64,000 bases of DNA from Hsuehochloa calcarea (Eukaryota; Streptophyta; Magnoliopsida; Poales; Poaceae), in the NCBI GenBank assembly GCA_036346395.1, contig CM070599.1, forward strand, positions 14,375,232 through 14,439,231, written 5' to 3'. A program made the position numbers and the translations under genes. Below, one piece after another: positions 45,089 through 58,080 of this stretch (positions within the stretch are counted from its first letter, which is position 1; every line of letters begins with the position of its first letter). The notes below the pieces were generated by a model that worked only from the letters and a program-made list of their open reading frames with translations, was not told the DNA's origin and made no database searches.

Positions 45089-46614
45089 TGTAGAGTTACG
45101 GGTAGGCTACGATAGCACAAACAAAAATTTACCGCACAACCAAGGAATCTCCACTAGTAATAGATCACGAGATTACCACTAGACGCGTTGACTCATTGCG
45201 GAAGTAGATTCGTTGTAGCGAGTTGATGCAGTTGTAGTCGTACTCACGACGCGTCCTCTCCTCCGAGTGGTCGTACTCGCCGCGCGTCTTCTCTTCCTGC
45301 TCCGGTGATCTTCACGAGTTGTGGATCGTCCTAGTGTTGATGCTTTGCAACAATACCTCTGAGGTATCCACATGTACAGGGCAGGGACACCACGCGCTGG
45401 AGTGCTAGCACCGGCGTGCGTGGTTGAGAAAGACGTGGCTGTTAGGGTTTCGGGAGTTCTTCGAAAGATAATCATCAACCCCATGCCACCGCCCCTCTAT
45501 ATATAGGCATCCATGATGGGTCTCGAACTTGTGGCCCATTAGGAACTCATGGCCTATATAAATTCGGATCACCATCCAAACCAAATCCTAACCCTTTAAG
45601 TGTGCGACCCTACAAGTTCATGTGTAATCAGTCGTGATTCGGAAACTCTTTTCCGACCACTAGTCGTCAGTGGTACCTAGCAGCACATAACTATTCCCAA
45701 ACACACATAGATTATATCGGATGAACCTTAATGTAATGTGATCTATGACGAGGTCCATATCACTAACGACCAGCTCGCATCTCTATACAACCAGTTCATA
45801 TTTGGTCTCAACCACTTAGTGACCATGATCGACCAGCTTGTGACCAGCTCGTATCTCCAAATGACTAGTCCGTATTGGATCGAACTAAAAGACCTTCTCA
45901 TGTATTCTACCTTTGCCTCATGATATCTGGTTGAACTCCAGGTGAGATGTTGTGTCATCCATGGATTGTTCAATACTTTCTTGATCGAGTGTCGGATAAC
46001 TTAATGTGGTCGACACTTCGACCACTAGTGGCATAGCCATGCACTTTCTTTATCCGACCACAACGAGGGGCCCAGAGACATCTCTCATGTTATGTTAGGA
46101 GGAGCAAATCCCATATTCGACCAGTCACATCCCTCCGCATGTTTCATAGCACACCCTAAAGCTACCTTTATAACTACCCAGTTACAAGCAGCGTGAGGCA
46201 TGCTGATCTCAGGTCTAAGGGTTTATACATCATCATTACTTGAGACCAACTAATGACACTTAGAATCATAACAATCTCAATAGTGTCTCAAGGTGGGTCT
46301 ATCCAACCCCATGTTCTCTAACATGTGCTCACATTATTGATTCGATATCCCTATATCCATGACTGGTGAAACATGGTCATCAATCAATACATGTGCTGGT
46401 CGTAGAGTCAGTGGTGTTCCGACCAGTGACATCCGACCAGGGATACATTTAGAATGACATCATATAAGTTACAGAGTTTCACCAACAAGTCACATACTCA
46501 TTGATCTATAGAACTGATGATTCATTCAAGGAACATGATAACATATTATCCAATATTATGAACATAACGAAATATAGTCTTCTTTATGATTGCCTCTAGG
46601 GCATATTTCCCACA
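45089..46614 (-). repeat. Angela-like Copia solo LTR (minus)
   Basis: Plus-strand ends are TGTAGAGTTACGGGTAGGC and GGGCATATTTCCCACA. Flanks AAAGT and AAAAT differ by one base, consistent with an eroded 5-bp duplication. Similar along its length to 51461-53059. Candidate TATA TATATATAGG (minus) near 45494. Confidence 0.75.
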
Positions 46615-48298
46615 AAAATTTATGGTCATAGTGGCGTAGTTAGTGACTGCATTGTAACAGCATCAATTAGTAGTTAATGCACCTCCTTTACTGCACGATC
46701 ACTTGCATGAGTGTAAAACTATTTTGGTTAACCAAACCAATGACAATTCCTACCATGGCACGCAATTTTATAACAAAGGCACTGCACCACAACTTGTACA
46801 ACGGTAGCATGGCAGCACAGTTGCACAATAGTGGCATCGCACCGTACTTCCATATCTTATTAAGTCAAATTAACATTATTGATCATGTGACATGAGCCCA
46901 TCGTATCTAAGCTTGACTAAGCATCTCTACGATAACCCATGTTGGTGATACAAATATGTCCAACTAATAATGATCATCCTATGGTGATAAATGATTCATG
47001 GTATTCAAATAATCAATGGCGGCATAATGATAATTAGGTGATTAACTACTCTCAAAAGCAGTTGATTTAAAAGTAGCATGCAATTTGATATAAAACAAGA
47101 TATTTTTTCAAAATATTAGTTCAATATAATCAATGGACTATGACTTACATTGGCCTTACTCGGTTACCACACTTTGGTCTTCAAACCTTGCTCTTACTCC
47201 TGCTCCTTGAAAAAGATCGTCTAAACAAGAAAGAGACAACATACGAAACACAAATAAATACAAAATCAAATAAAATCCAAAAATATCAAAACCAACTCTA
47301 AAATAAAGAGCTCAATTGTAAATAAATTTAGGAACTTGAATGGGCTGAATCGGAGTTTAGACGAAGAAGAACGGACAGGCTCTCGAAAAAATTTACTAGA
47401 AAAAGGAAATTACTAGAAAAAGATAGGGAAAAAGAATATTCTTTGAAATATATTCCTTTGTCTAAAAAATAAAAACAAAAGGAAACTGACAAGTGGGGTC
47501 CACTTGCAAGTGAGAGAGGGAGATAAAAGGTGACTGACATGTGGGACCTAAGTGGTAGAGAGAGAAACAAAGAGAGAGGATGATTGGGGGACCCACATGT
47601 AAGAGAGAGAGCTAGCAGAACACGATGAGACAGACTTGATGATGGCTAGGGCATAGGCGGAGGCTCAACGAGGGCGAAAAAACCGACGATGAGGACTTGC
47701 GGCGTCCGGTGGCTTCTCGACAGCAATTCAGCGAAACAACGGCGAAGGCGGCGAGGGTTTTCTAGGGAGCAGAACACGGCAAAGATTTTGACGGGTGCGG
47801 GGGCTTATAAAGGCATAGGCAGGAGTATTTGTGTTGGGGAGGGCGAGGTTGGCGTGTGGGAACGAGAGACCGAAACGAAGACGAAGGAGAAGGCGATGGT
47901 GGCTGGAGGCGCTCATGGGTGGGTCCCAGCGGTAGCGGTTGTGGGAATGTCCTGACGAGCGCGGGAATGGGCCAAGGGAGATGCGCTGAGCATGGAAAAG
48001 AACTGGGCCAGCGAAAAGGATTAGGCCCAAGAGGATTTTTAGGAAAAGAAAATATTTAAGATTTTCCTAAAAGAGATTAAATAAAATCGAGCTCAAAGAA
48101 ATAGCAAATAAACTCTAAAAATTCCAAGAAAATTCCAGAAAATACTATGGAACTTAATGAACCCAAATAAAATGGTTTCAAATTTAAATAGTTTTAATTT
48201 CTAAAAATTTAAATTAAGCTTTAACTTAAGTAAGAAAATTTAAATAGTTATTTTTATTTTTAAAGGCTTTAAAAGAAATCTAAATTTGGGATGTTACA
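46615..48298 (-). repeat. Ty3 (Del/Tekay-like) LTR, 3' truncated
   Basis: The minus-strand start at 48298 is TGTAACATCCCAAATTTAG. 46900-47200 aligns in order with 61900-62200 of the large LTR (phrases CCCA(C/T)GTTGGTG, CCAACTAATAATGA, GGTGATTAACTAC versus GATTAATAACTAT). The distal end is lost near the solo LTR at 46614. No gene inside. Confidence 0.65.
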
Positions 48299-50029
48299 GA
48301 CGAAGGGGAGAGAGAGGGCGAACAGGGGGTGAAGGGGAGGCGGCGGCCTTAGAAGAGACAGTGAGGAGATGGGGTGGAGATGTGCTATGTGGGTGAGAAG
48401 AGAACGAATGTGTTGTGGCTCTAGCGATTTGGAGGAAGATGCAAATAATTAACCTGATGATCGTAACCCGTGAGGAAAATTAGAATTACTCAAGGTTTTG
48501 CACAAACCAACATAAAATATATTTTTTTCCCTAATAGTTTTGCTATACCGTCAAGAAAATTCGAATCTTTCAGATGGAATTATTATTCACGTCTCAAAAC
48601 TAGGAACCCCTGACGTTTTTTGCTGGCCTGTCAGAAAAATCAAAGGCCGTGAGGAATTCCCTGTATTCTGGTGCATGTATATGTTAGTGTTGCCACCCAA
48701 ATTTGGCCAGTTAGGGATTGCCAAGAGGGAACTTGACATCAGGCCAGATGATCGATATGCGAGACATGATCCATACAGCTGAAGCCGACGAAGAACGTGC
48801 GACGGTCCCTGCGATCAAGCCAAGCGCGTGGAGAATTCCATCCAACTGTACACATACGTGTATGCATGCAACAAGGAAAGAAGCTTATTTCCACCCCATG
48901 CAGCACGTCCTCCTTGGCTCCTTGCACTTGGCCCAATGACTCCTAAGTCATTAGGATGATCTGATTCGGTCAGAGCATTGAGTCGAAGCAATTTCATATA
49001 GAGGTGCATTTTTTAGTTTAAGGAGAGTTGGATGGTCTGACTTAGACAGGATCATCGACCCAGATCAATTTAATAAATAGCTAGGTATGTTTTCGGGGCG
49101 TCAATGGGGCAGATGATCTGGTCAAATCGATCATTGAATTATAGCAATATTCCAAATAGCACTTGTTGCAGGCTTCGTACATGGCAGATAATCCAGGCCA
49201 GGCGGATGATCCAAGTGAAGTAGACGATCCGGACCTATGAACTAGCTAGTTTTTTTTTTCAAGAGTTTCTACAGCTTGGGTGATCTGAATCAGGGATGGA
49301 TGATCCGGGTCGTGCTGACTTTTCAGAAACAAGATAAGGTAACGACTAGTTTTCTCAAGACGGTTATAAATTTGAGGTGTGGGAATTCAAGGAAGCTATT
49401 TTGGCCACTCCATAGGTTTAGCTAGTGCATTGGGAAGATTAACAGCACTCATGAGCATTCAATTAAAGATTTGACAGAGCGTGACAATAGATTAGGCTTT
49501 GTCATGCATCACTCCTGGTTACTAGGCCTTACTAACATTATTATAATATTTAAGATAATTATGCATATTTGGAAGTCTCCATGGTCTAATTGTTAGGTTA
49601 GTTTAGCCAAGTTCTAGTTTCCGCGGAAATAAGCGCCTCTAGTTGGGATTAGATCGTCTAATTGACTACAAGGCCAACTAATTTGCAGAGCCGAGGAGGT
49701 CTCGTTGTCAAATTAGGCGATTCATCCTTCACTAAATTAAGGTTGTAGTTGGCACTTTTTTATGCATTGCTTTGTATAAGTTTTGAAAGTTACTGCAGAT
49801 CTGGATGATAATAACTGGATCATTCTTTGGCTCTAACGCAACTCAGAAAAGTGAATTTTGAGCACTGAAAATACTTTGCCGCTTGTCGTTATACGACACA
49901 AGAACTGCGAATTAAACTAACAAAATGGTTGGATATAACATAGCAACGTCGTACCATGGCTGATCATAAATACATGGGGACACCATCTTTTGCTACCGCA
50001 TTTCCTTTTCCTCACTAGTCACTACTGTC
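48299..50029. other. Unassigned repeat relics
   Basis: No gene was recognised. 48460-48670 has repeated (C)CGT(G/C)AGGAAAAT and CTGTCAGAAAAAT phrases, as in CACTA subterminal regions. 48950-49870 has recurrent GATGATC(C/T)GG phrases like those in some long Copia LTRs. Neither has definable ends. Confidence 0.35.
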
Positions 50030-50751
50030 TTATGGGCATTGCATTGTTTGCTTACAATTTCTGAAGGAAATTACAGGGGAGGGAATTTGCAGGAGAGGGG
50101 CGTTGTTTACCAGTTTCACCGCCAGAATCAGCACTCTCAAGATCATGATAACCTTGTCACAGCAGAAGAGTTTTATCGACGATCGAGTCGCTGATCTTAC
50201 GAAATAAAACACAGAAAAATAGCAAAGAGTTCTTAGGAGATGATGGAACTGCTTTTTATTACTATAAACTGGATCCTTTACAATGAGTGTCTTTGACAAG
50301 GCAGTGAACTAATCCTAATTACACTTAGGGTTTACGACCACGATGACAAATGGTCTTTTATTTATGTATTTAAAGTAATACATAGAGAGTTTAATCCTCG
50401 TCAGCTAGCCCCCGAACTTTAAATAAATTGGGCGTGTGAATACTTTTTTTCCGATGAAGTCGTATCGGGCAGACTCTTATTTAATGCAGTGGCATTCCAG
50501 GTGGTCTGTATTCATTTTAAAGTTTAAGAAACTGTCTTGGAAACTGAAGAGTTTTTTTTGTTTGTTGGACTTTTGGGTAATTCCCTAGTGTATTTAGGGA
50601 ATTGTGGCTATAAAATCCCCTCGGCGCAAGGCTTTAGGGTTTTTATGCCTCCTGCTTTCCATTTTAATCTTCTAAGAGAAGGAACTCCTCCGACCTCTTT
50701 TGCCTTCAACCTTCCACGACCCCTTTTCTTTCTTTGATCCAATACCTAACC
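50030..50751 (+). promoter_or_regulatory. 5' region of the Tat 2 antisense gene, possibly LTR
   Basis: No gene. It contains GCTAGCCCCCGAACTTT, similar to CCTAGCCCCCGACTGC at 57946, and likely 5' leader sequence near 50530-50751. The promoter of the antisense gene should lie here, but no element was identified with confidence. Confidence 0.4.
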
Positions 50752-53700
50752 ATGTCGGACTTGATTACCAACTGGTCGGTTTCTGTTCTGAGTGGAAATA
50801 AGCTTAAACCATTGGAGAAGATTGGGATGCTTTCATATAAGAGTCTGATTTCTTGGAGATCGGCGGCTGGAGAGCACTCTCCGAGCGGCGAATATGGGGA
50901 AATCCTTGTTTTTCTCACATATATCGAATGTGGTTCCAGGCTTCCGGTTCATTTATTCCTCCCCACAATCTTAGAGCATTATGGAATTGAATTGGTGAAC
51001 CTTTCCCCCAATGCGATTGCTAATCTTGGTGTCTTCGTCCACCTCTGTGAAGAGTACTTGGGAATTCCCGCAGACCTGGAGCTCTTTAAGTACTTCTACA
51101 GGATGGCGAAGTCGGGGAAGACAATGAGGACACCTGGGGAATGCACCTTGCGCCTCCAAGAAGGAAAAGCTGATGATTACATCCGTAAGTACTCAAAGTG
51201 TCTGCGGTTGTCATGAAAGAACAGCTGGTTCTACATGACGGTTACCCAAAAGAACAGCCTCTACTATACTAGTAAGAAGGCGGCCGAGAACCTAGAATGG
51301 TGCTCCTCTGTGAGGAAGGAAGAAAAGGTGGGGAGATGTGTTGAAGCCATCCAACACCTCAGTATCAGGAGTTTAACCTCTTGGCACGTAGTACAATATT
51401 TCTCTATGTGCCAGATTCGCCCCCTAAAATCCCGAGCACATTCAATGCTTTGGTATATTGTGTAGGATCGCGGGAAGGCTACGATAGCACAAAATAAAAT
51501 TTTACTGCGCAACCAAGGAACCTCCGATAGTAATAGATCACGAGATTACCACTAGACGCGCCGACTCGTAGAGGAAGTAGAGTCGATGTAGTGAGTTGAT
51601 GCAGTCGTAGTCGTAGTCGTACTCGCCACGCATCTTCTCCTCCGAGTGGTCATACTCATCGCACGTCTTCTCCTCCTGCTCCTGTGATCGTCACGAGTTG
51701 TGGATCATTCTAGTGTTGATGCTTTGCAACAACACCTCCAAGGTATCCACACGTATGGGGCAGGGACACCACGTATTGGAGTGCTAGCACCGGCGTTGTG
51801 GTTGAGGAAGGCACGGCTATTAGGGTTTCGAAAGTTCTTCGAAAGATCATGCTCAACCCTATGCCACCGTCCCTCTATATATAGGCATCCATGATGGGTC
51901 TCGAACTTGAGGCCCATTAGGAACTCGTGGTCTATATGAATTCGGATCACCATCCAAAACCAATCCCAGCCCTTTAAGTGCGTGACCCTATAGGTTCATG
52001 CGTAATCAGTCGTGACTCGAAAACTCTTTTCCGACCACAAATTGTCAGTAGTACCTAGCAGCACATAACGATTCCCGAACACACATAGAATATATCGGAC
52101 GAACTTTAATGCAATAAGATCTACGACCAGGTCCATATCACTAACGACCAGCTTGTATCTCTATACGACCAGTTCATATTTGGTCTCGACCAGTTCGTAA
52201 CTCCTTATGACCAAGTTTCGACCACTTAGTGACCATGTTCGACCAGCCTACGACCAGCTCATATCTCCATACGACTAATCTGTATCTGATAGAACTGAAA
52301 CACATTTTCGTGTATTCTCCCTTTGCCTCACGATATCAGGTTGAACTCCAGGTGAGATGTTGTGTCATCCATGGACTGTTCAATACTTTCTCGATCGAGT
52401 ATCAGATAACTTCATGTGGTCGACACTTCGACCACTATTGGTATTGCCATGCACTTTCTTTATCCGACCACAACGAGGGGCCCAGAGACATCTCTCCTGT
52501 TATGTTAGGAGGGGCAAATCTCATATCCGACCAGTCGCATCCCTCTGCATGTTTCATAGCACACCCGAAAGCTACCTTTATAACTACCCAGTTACAAGTA
52601 GCGTTTGGCAACCCCTAAGAGTGCTATTACACATGTAGGAAACCATGCTGATCTCAGGTCTAAGGATTTATACATTATCATTACTTGAGACCAACTAATG
52701 ACACATAGAATCATAACAATCTCAATAGTGCCTCAAGGTGGATCTATCCAACTCCATGTTCTCTAACATGTTCTCACATTATTGATTCGATATCCCTATA
52801 TCCATGACTGGTGAAACATGGTTATCAATCAATACATGTGCTAGTCGTAGAGTCACTGGTGTTCCGACCAGTGATATCCAACCAGATATACATTTAGAAC
52901 GACATCATATAAGTTAAAGAGTTTCACCAACAAGTCACATACTCATTGCTCTGTATAACTAATGATTTATTCAAGGAACATGATAACATATTATACAATA
53001 TTATGAACATAACGAAATATAATCATGTTTATGATTGCCTCTACGACATATTTCCAACATATTGGTCGTGATGATGTGACCAAATATTCCAAGGAGGGTA
53101 TGTCCTAAAAGATTCTAACCGGTTTGTTTATCTTGGCTGATTACTTTTGTATCCCTAAAGTCTCTCGTTCATTCTTATAGCCCTGTCTCCTAACAAGGTT
53201 AGAACCCAGATCAAAATGATATGCGCTGGGGAGCTCGATGAGAAGGCTGATTTCCTCTGGATTTTGGCGATTGTTTCTGCAACAGAGAGAGCAGAGAGGC
53301 TTAAGGTAAAGATATCAACTATCTTTCACCATTTATGTGTTTTCCGAACGGTTTACAATAAATTCTCTTTGATGTGTAGTCGGTCGGATTAAAGATCAAA
53401 GAGGCTACTGAGAGTTGTGAGACGATTGATACTCCAACTACTCCTACAGCCACCCGAGAAGGTGATCTTACAGAGGTATGTAACCGAACAGAAATGTATA
53501 TTCTTGGTGAAGAATTTTTGTCACATAACTAACTTTGATTGTTAATCAGGCAGTTGTTGTAGACTCCCAAGTGGTCGCTTACGACCCATCATTTGCTACT
53601 GAAGCAACCGCTCTGGAGGTCGATGAGACCACACAATTCGACCCTATACTCAGGGATCTTATTCTCGACCAACTAGTCGATGATATTTCTTCCAACCTCT

Positions 53701-55190
53701 TGTCAGTGGATGTGAGGGGTCTAACCAACCCTACTGATTTGGAATCAGAGAAGCCGGTTGTAATGAAAAGAAAAGCGAAAAGGCCGATTTTGCTTCAAAT
53801 AAGGCTTCAAGTTCAAGACTAAAAAAACAAGGTATGTATATATGAAAAAAAAATCTATGTAAATACCTACCTTTAGTGTTTCTAGAGTCTTGAGCTTCTT
53901 TCCTTCTTTCCTTATAGATCCTCTGGTGTTCCGATCGCTTCCGACAAGTGCATCCCTCAGGAGAAGGCCTTTGAGGAGAAAAAGGTCAAGCCAGCCCCGA
54001 GTAGGTGACAGAACCAATGCTTGTTTCGGAACCCGTGGCGGCTCCAACCCTACCTACGAAGGTGGTGGTATCTGAGGATTTTCAGCAGGTTTCGACCTCT
54101 GCTGGAAAGTCTCATCTTCTCGTTACTTTCCCTTGTCCCTTTAGAGTTTCCGACAATAAAGAACTCGATGAGGCTTGTGGAAGAATATCAGATCGTCAAT
54201 CAAAGATGAGTCTCAATTCCATTTTTGCCGAATATAATAACATGGCAATAAGGTAAGCTTTCGTGACCACTTTTAATAGCTTTTCCCTTTAAACTTTGTC
54301 AAAAACTCAAAGAGTCTGCTATTTTTATAGCATTTGGTGGAGAATTTTGCGGTGGTCGGATGACTGACCTAACGAATAGAAGTTTTGGAGCAAAAGAACT
54401 CCTAATTAGAAAGTAAGTATCTTTTCATATCTCCTTCTCTCCTTCCTTACCAGTTAGCTCCATCTCTGTTGATTAACTTCTTTTTTTTTTATCATATTTG
54501 ATAGATTTGGAGAAGCTTAAAAAAGAGGTTACGGCGAAAGAAGACATAATAGCCAAGATTAAAGAAGAATGTCAAAACAAATAGCAGTCGATCGAATATC
54601 TGACGACCAGGCACAAGGAAATCCTTGAGACTTTTGAGAAAAAGATTGAAGGTAACCGGTAGTAAACTTGACCAATGTACTATCCTTAACGATATGTATT
54701 TATTCTTTGGTCTACTCGTGCAGATCAAACTCAACTATTGAAGAAAACAGAAAAAAAAACCCTTGAGTTTGAGCGCAATAAAGAGGCAGCTTTGGGGCAT
54801 AATCTTGAAGAGAAGGTCAAGGACCTCAACAAGATGCTCTTCAATATAAGATCGGGAACACAACTGCCCAACCTAGAAGATCCTATAGAGAGGATCAACT
54901 TCCTTGGCCAACAACTCGAAGCTCTCAAAGGCTTACTCAAAACTTCTAGAGACAAAAAGGCACAAACTTTATTTGAAGCTGTTAAAAATGGAGTCAGTTT
55001 TTCTTTAGCAAAGCTAAAGGCCTCCGACCCCACTATAAATCTCTAAGCTATTGAGGAAGACTTCAATTGCTCGGGAGATGATACAACCAAACTTTTCGAG
55101 GAAATGACACCTCTCGAAAATAAAGTTGCGGAAGAAATAGAGATTGGATCTCCGACATGCAGCGATCAGTCTGGTTATTCTAAGGAGTAG
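50752..55190 (+). pseudogene. Tat 2 antisense gene, Transposase_28 class, multi-exon
   Basis: Exon 1 begins MSDLITNWSVSVLSGNKLKP at 50752 and carries the Transposase_28 block: RLPVHLFLPTILEHYGIELV, NLSPNAIANLGVFVHLCEEY and LGIPADLELFKYFYRMAK. It has one internal stop, TGA at 51214 where Trp is expected before KNSWFY. A solo LTR (51461-53059) splits it within MLWYIGRDDV, and the exon ends at a GTATGT donor near 53098. Later exons (about 53187-53306, 53380-53475, 53550-53820, 53918-54253, 54505-54650, 54723-55190) have usable GT-AG borders. They encode an acidic middle and a coiled coil (LEFERNKEAALGHNLEEKV, DPIERINFLGQQLEALKGLL), ending ...DQSGYSKE and TAG. The protein class has no known biochemical function. 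A TAG in the sixth and a frame change near 54005 add to the breaks, but this copy is far better preserved than that of Tat 1. Confidence 0.75.
51461..53059 (-). repeat. Angela-like Copia solo LTR in antisense gene exon 1, TSD TATTG
   Basis: Plus-strand ends are TGTAGGATCGCGGGAAGG and CATATTTCCAACA. The target duplication TATTG (51456-51460 and 53060-53064) is perfect. Length 1599 bp, no coding sequence. Removal restores the exon frame. TATATATAGG near 51868 on the minus strand is the candidate TATA box. Confidence 0.95.
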
Positions 55191-55420
55191 GTTATTGTAA
55201 TATAGAAAGTATGAATGTAAAAACTCACCTTTCTTTCATCAATAAAGTCTTTTGTTTATCCTTTTGACTTATGAAGTACTCACATATGTCCTAGCCCCCA
55301 ACTGCTTGTATAGTAGAAGATCTTTACTAAATAAACAGTAAGCCAAGAATAGGAGTAAAAAGTCACGACCACTATTGATAGTATATGCTGATTATATGAT
55401 AAAAACTGATCATATTAATA
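54970..55420 (+). repeat. Duplicated end of the antisense gene, copy 1
   Basis: From CTTTATTTGAAGCTG through the stop codon to GATCATATTAATA. It is repeated at 56031-58080 with moderate divergence. Contains the 3' UTR and the CCTAGCCCCCAACTGCTTG phrase. Confidence 0.85.
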
Positions 55421-56022
55421 TGTCAAACCCGGGAGTAACACCCCCAAATCCTCTGTGTATTCCTAAACTAGTCCCATGATCAGTAGCTAGTTCACACAGT
55501 AAATAAATATGGTAACATCCATAATTCACATAATTTTATTAATAATCAGAGTTTATTACAAGAAAGGCTTACAAGCCAGAAATAAACAAACACAGCGGAA
55601 GACGAAGAAGAAGTAGTGGAGTCCAGCTGATCTGCCACAGGCAATCTACTAGGGTAGCGGCCTAGTCGTCGAGATCAACACTGGTAGAGAAGTGCTCCTC
55701 TGAAATTTATTTGCATTAAGTAAGAGTAAGCACAACTTCCGTGCTCGTAAGTTACACCCGTAACAGAGTTAACACATGCTTGGATATTATCAAAGGAAGG
55801 CTTATATGGTTATTTGTGCAAAAGCAATATTCGACATTTTAAAAACAATACTAACTTCAAAAGCTCAAATTTTACAATATCTAAAATTGATTTTTAACTA
55901 AATTAATAAAACTAGTGTACGCACCAACCCAGGGCTTCAACCAATAACTTTTCTCATGGACACCCATCCATGTCATATACTATTTTATAAAATATTCTAA
56001 AAACAAAATAAAAGTCTAACTT
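55421..56022 (-). repeat. Fragment of a Ty3 (Del/Tekay-like) LTR end
   Basis: Starts TGTCAAACCCGGGAG and shares CCTCTGTGTATTC and following order with the large LTR at 60634. It lies exactly between the two copies of the duplicated segment. The other LTR end is missing. Confidence 0.6.
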
Positions 56023-56030
56023 TGAGTGGC

Positions 56031-58080
56031 TTTATTTGAAGCTGTCAAGAATGGAGTCAGTTTTGCTTTGGCAAAACTAAAAGCTTCCAACCCCAACATA
56101 AATCTCCAAGCTGTTGAGGAAGACTTCAACTACTCGGGAGATTATGCTGTTGGAAATATGCCCTAGAGGCAATAATAGAGATGATCATATTTCATTATGT
56201 TCATGATTTTGATAATATGTTATCGTGTTCCTTGATTGAATCATTTGTTATAGATCAACAAGTATGTGATTTGTTGGTGGAACTCTTTAACTTATATGAT
56301 ATCATTCTAAATGTATCCCTGGTCGAAGGTCACTGGTCGGAACACCAGTGACTCTATGACTAGCACATGTATTGAATGATGACCTTGTTTCACCGGTCAT
56401 GGATATGGGGATGTCGAATCAATAATGTGAGCACATGCTAGAGAACATGGGGTTGGATAGACCCATCATTGAGACACTATTGAGATTGTTATGAATCTTT
56501 GTGTCATTAGTTGGTCTCAAGTAATGGTGATGTATAATCTTTAGACATAACATTAGCATGGTTCCCTACATGTGTAATAGCACTCTTAGGGGTTGCCAAA
56601 CGCTACTCGTAACTGGGTAGTTATAAAGGTAGCTTTCAGGTATACTATGAAACATACAGAGGGAAGTGACGGGTCGAGATGGGATTTACCCCTCCTAACA
56701 TAACAAGATAGATGTCTCTGGGACCCTTGTGGTGATCGGATAAAGAAAGTGCATGGCCATGCCACTAGTGGTCGAAGTGTCGACCACATGAAGTTATCCG
56801 ACACTCGATCGAGAAAGTATTGAACAATCCAAGGATGACACTACATCTCACCTAGAGTTCAACCAGACATCGTGAGGCAAAGGGAGAATGCATGAGTAGG
56901 TCGCTTAGTTCGATCAGTTACGGACTAGTCGTATGGAGATACGTGATGGTCGTAGACTAGTCGAATGTAATCACATAATGGTAAGGACCTGGTCGTAAGG
57001 AGTTACGAACTGGTCGGGACCTAATACGATCTAGTCGTATGGAGATATGAACTGATCGTAAGTGATGAGGACCTGATCATAGATCATATTACATCAAGTT
57101 TCGTCCGATATATTCTTGTGTCTTTGGGAATCGTTATGTGCTGCTAGGTACCGCTAATGACTAGTGGTCGAAAAAGAGTTTCTGAGTCATAACCGATTAC
57201 ACATGAACCTGTCCGAATTTGTATAGGCCACGAGTTCCTAATGGGCCTCCAGGTCGAGACCCATCATGGATGCCTATATAAAGAGGGGCAGTGGCATGGG
57301 GTGAGCAGGAGGATGATCTTTGGAAGAACTCCTGAAACCCAAATAGCCACGCCTTCTCAACTACGCTGCCGGTGCTAGCACTCCAGCGCGTGGTGATCCT
57401 GCCCCGTACGTGTGGATACCTCGGAGGTGTTGTTGCGAAGCATCAGCACTAAGACGATCCGCGACTTGTGTTGATCACCGGAGTTGGAGGAGAAGTCGCG
57501 TGGTGAGTACAACCACTCGAAGAAGCAGACGTGTGGCGAGTACGACCACTTGAAGGAGGATACGCGTCGTGAGTACGACTACGACTGCATCAACTCGCTA
57601 CAACGACTCTACTTCCGCTACGAGTCGGCCCGTCTAGCTCTAATCTCGTGATCTATTTCTAGCGGTGATTCCCTGGTTGCGCGGTAAATTTTTTGTCTGT
57701 GCTATCGTAGCATTGCCGCGTTCCCCAACATATGCAACCAAACTTTTTGAGGAAATAGCACCTCTCTAAAATAAGGTTGTAGAAGAAATGAAGGTCGGAT
57801 CTCCAACACGCAGTGATCAGTCTGGTGATACTAAAGAGTAGATTATTGTAATATGATAAGTATAAATGTAAAAAATTTACCTTTCGTTCATCAAAAGGGT
57901 CTTTCGTTTATACTTTAGACTCATAAAGTATTCATATATTTCCTAGCCCCCGACTGCTTGTATAGTAGAAGATCTTTACTAAAGAAGCAGTAAGCTAAGA
58001 ATAAGAGTAAAAGTCACGATCACTATTGATAATATCTGCTGATTATATGAGAAAAATTGATCGTATTAATACTAGGAAAT
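56031..58080 (+). repeat. Duplicated end of the antisense gene, copy 2
   Basis: CTTTATTTGAAGCTGTCAAG onward repeats copy 1, is interrupted by the solo LTR 56148-57730, and resumes ACCAAACTTTTTGAGG to GATCGTATTAATA. In this copy a TAA appears after APL near 57770. Confidence 0.85.
56148..57730 (+). repeat. Angela-like Copia solo LTR, TSD TATGC
   Basis: Ends TGTTGGAAATATGCCCTAG and GCGTTCCCCAACA. Perfect duplication TATGC (56143-56147 and 57731-57735). Length 1583 bp. TATATAAA at 57275-57282. Best preserved LTR of the family here and the reference for the nested pair at 39317. 56905-57080 carries the GGTCGTA/TACGA tract. Confidence 0.95.

Noticed and set aside
48299..48360. Polypurine tract next to the LTR end at 48298
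   Set aside because: The sequence is purine-rich on the plus strand, but for a minus-strand LTR the tract would have to be purine-rich on the minus strand, so it is only flanking sequence.
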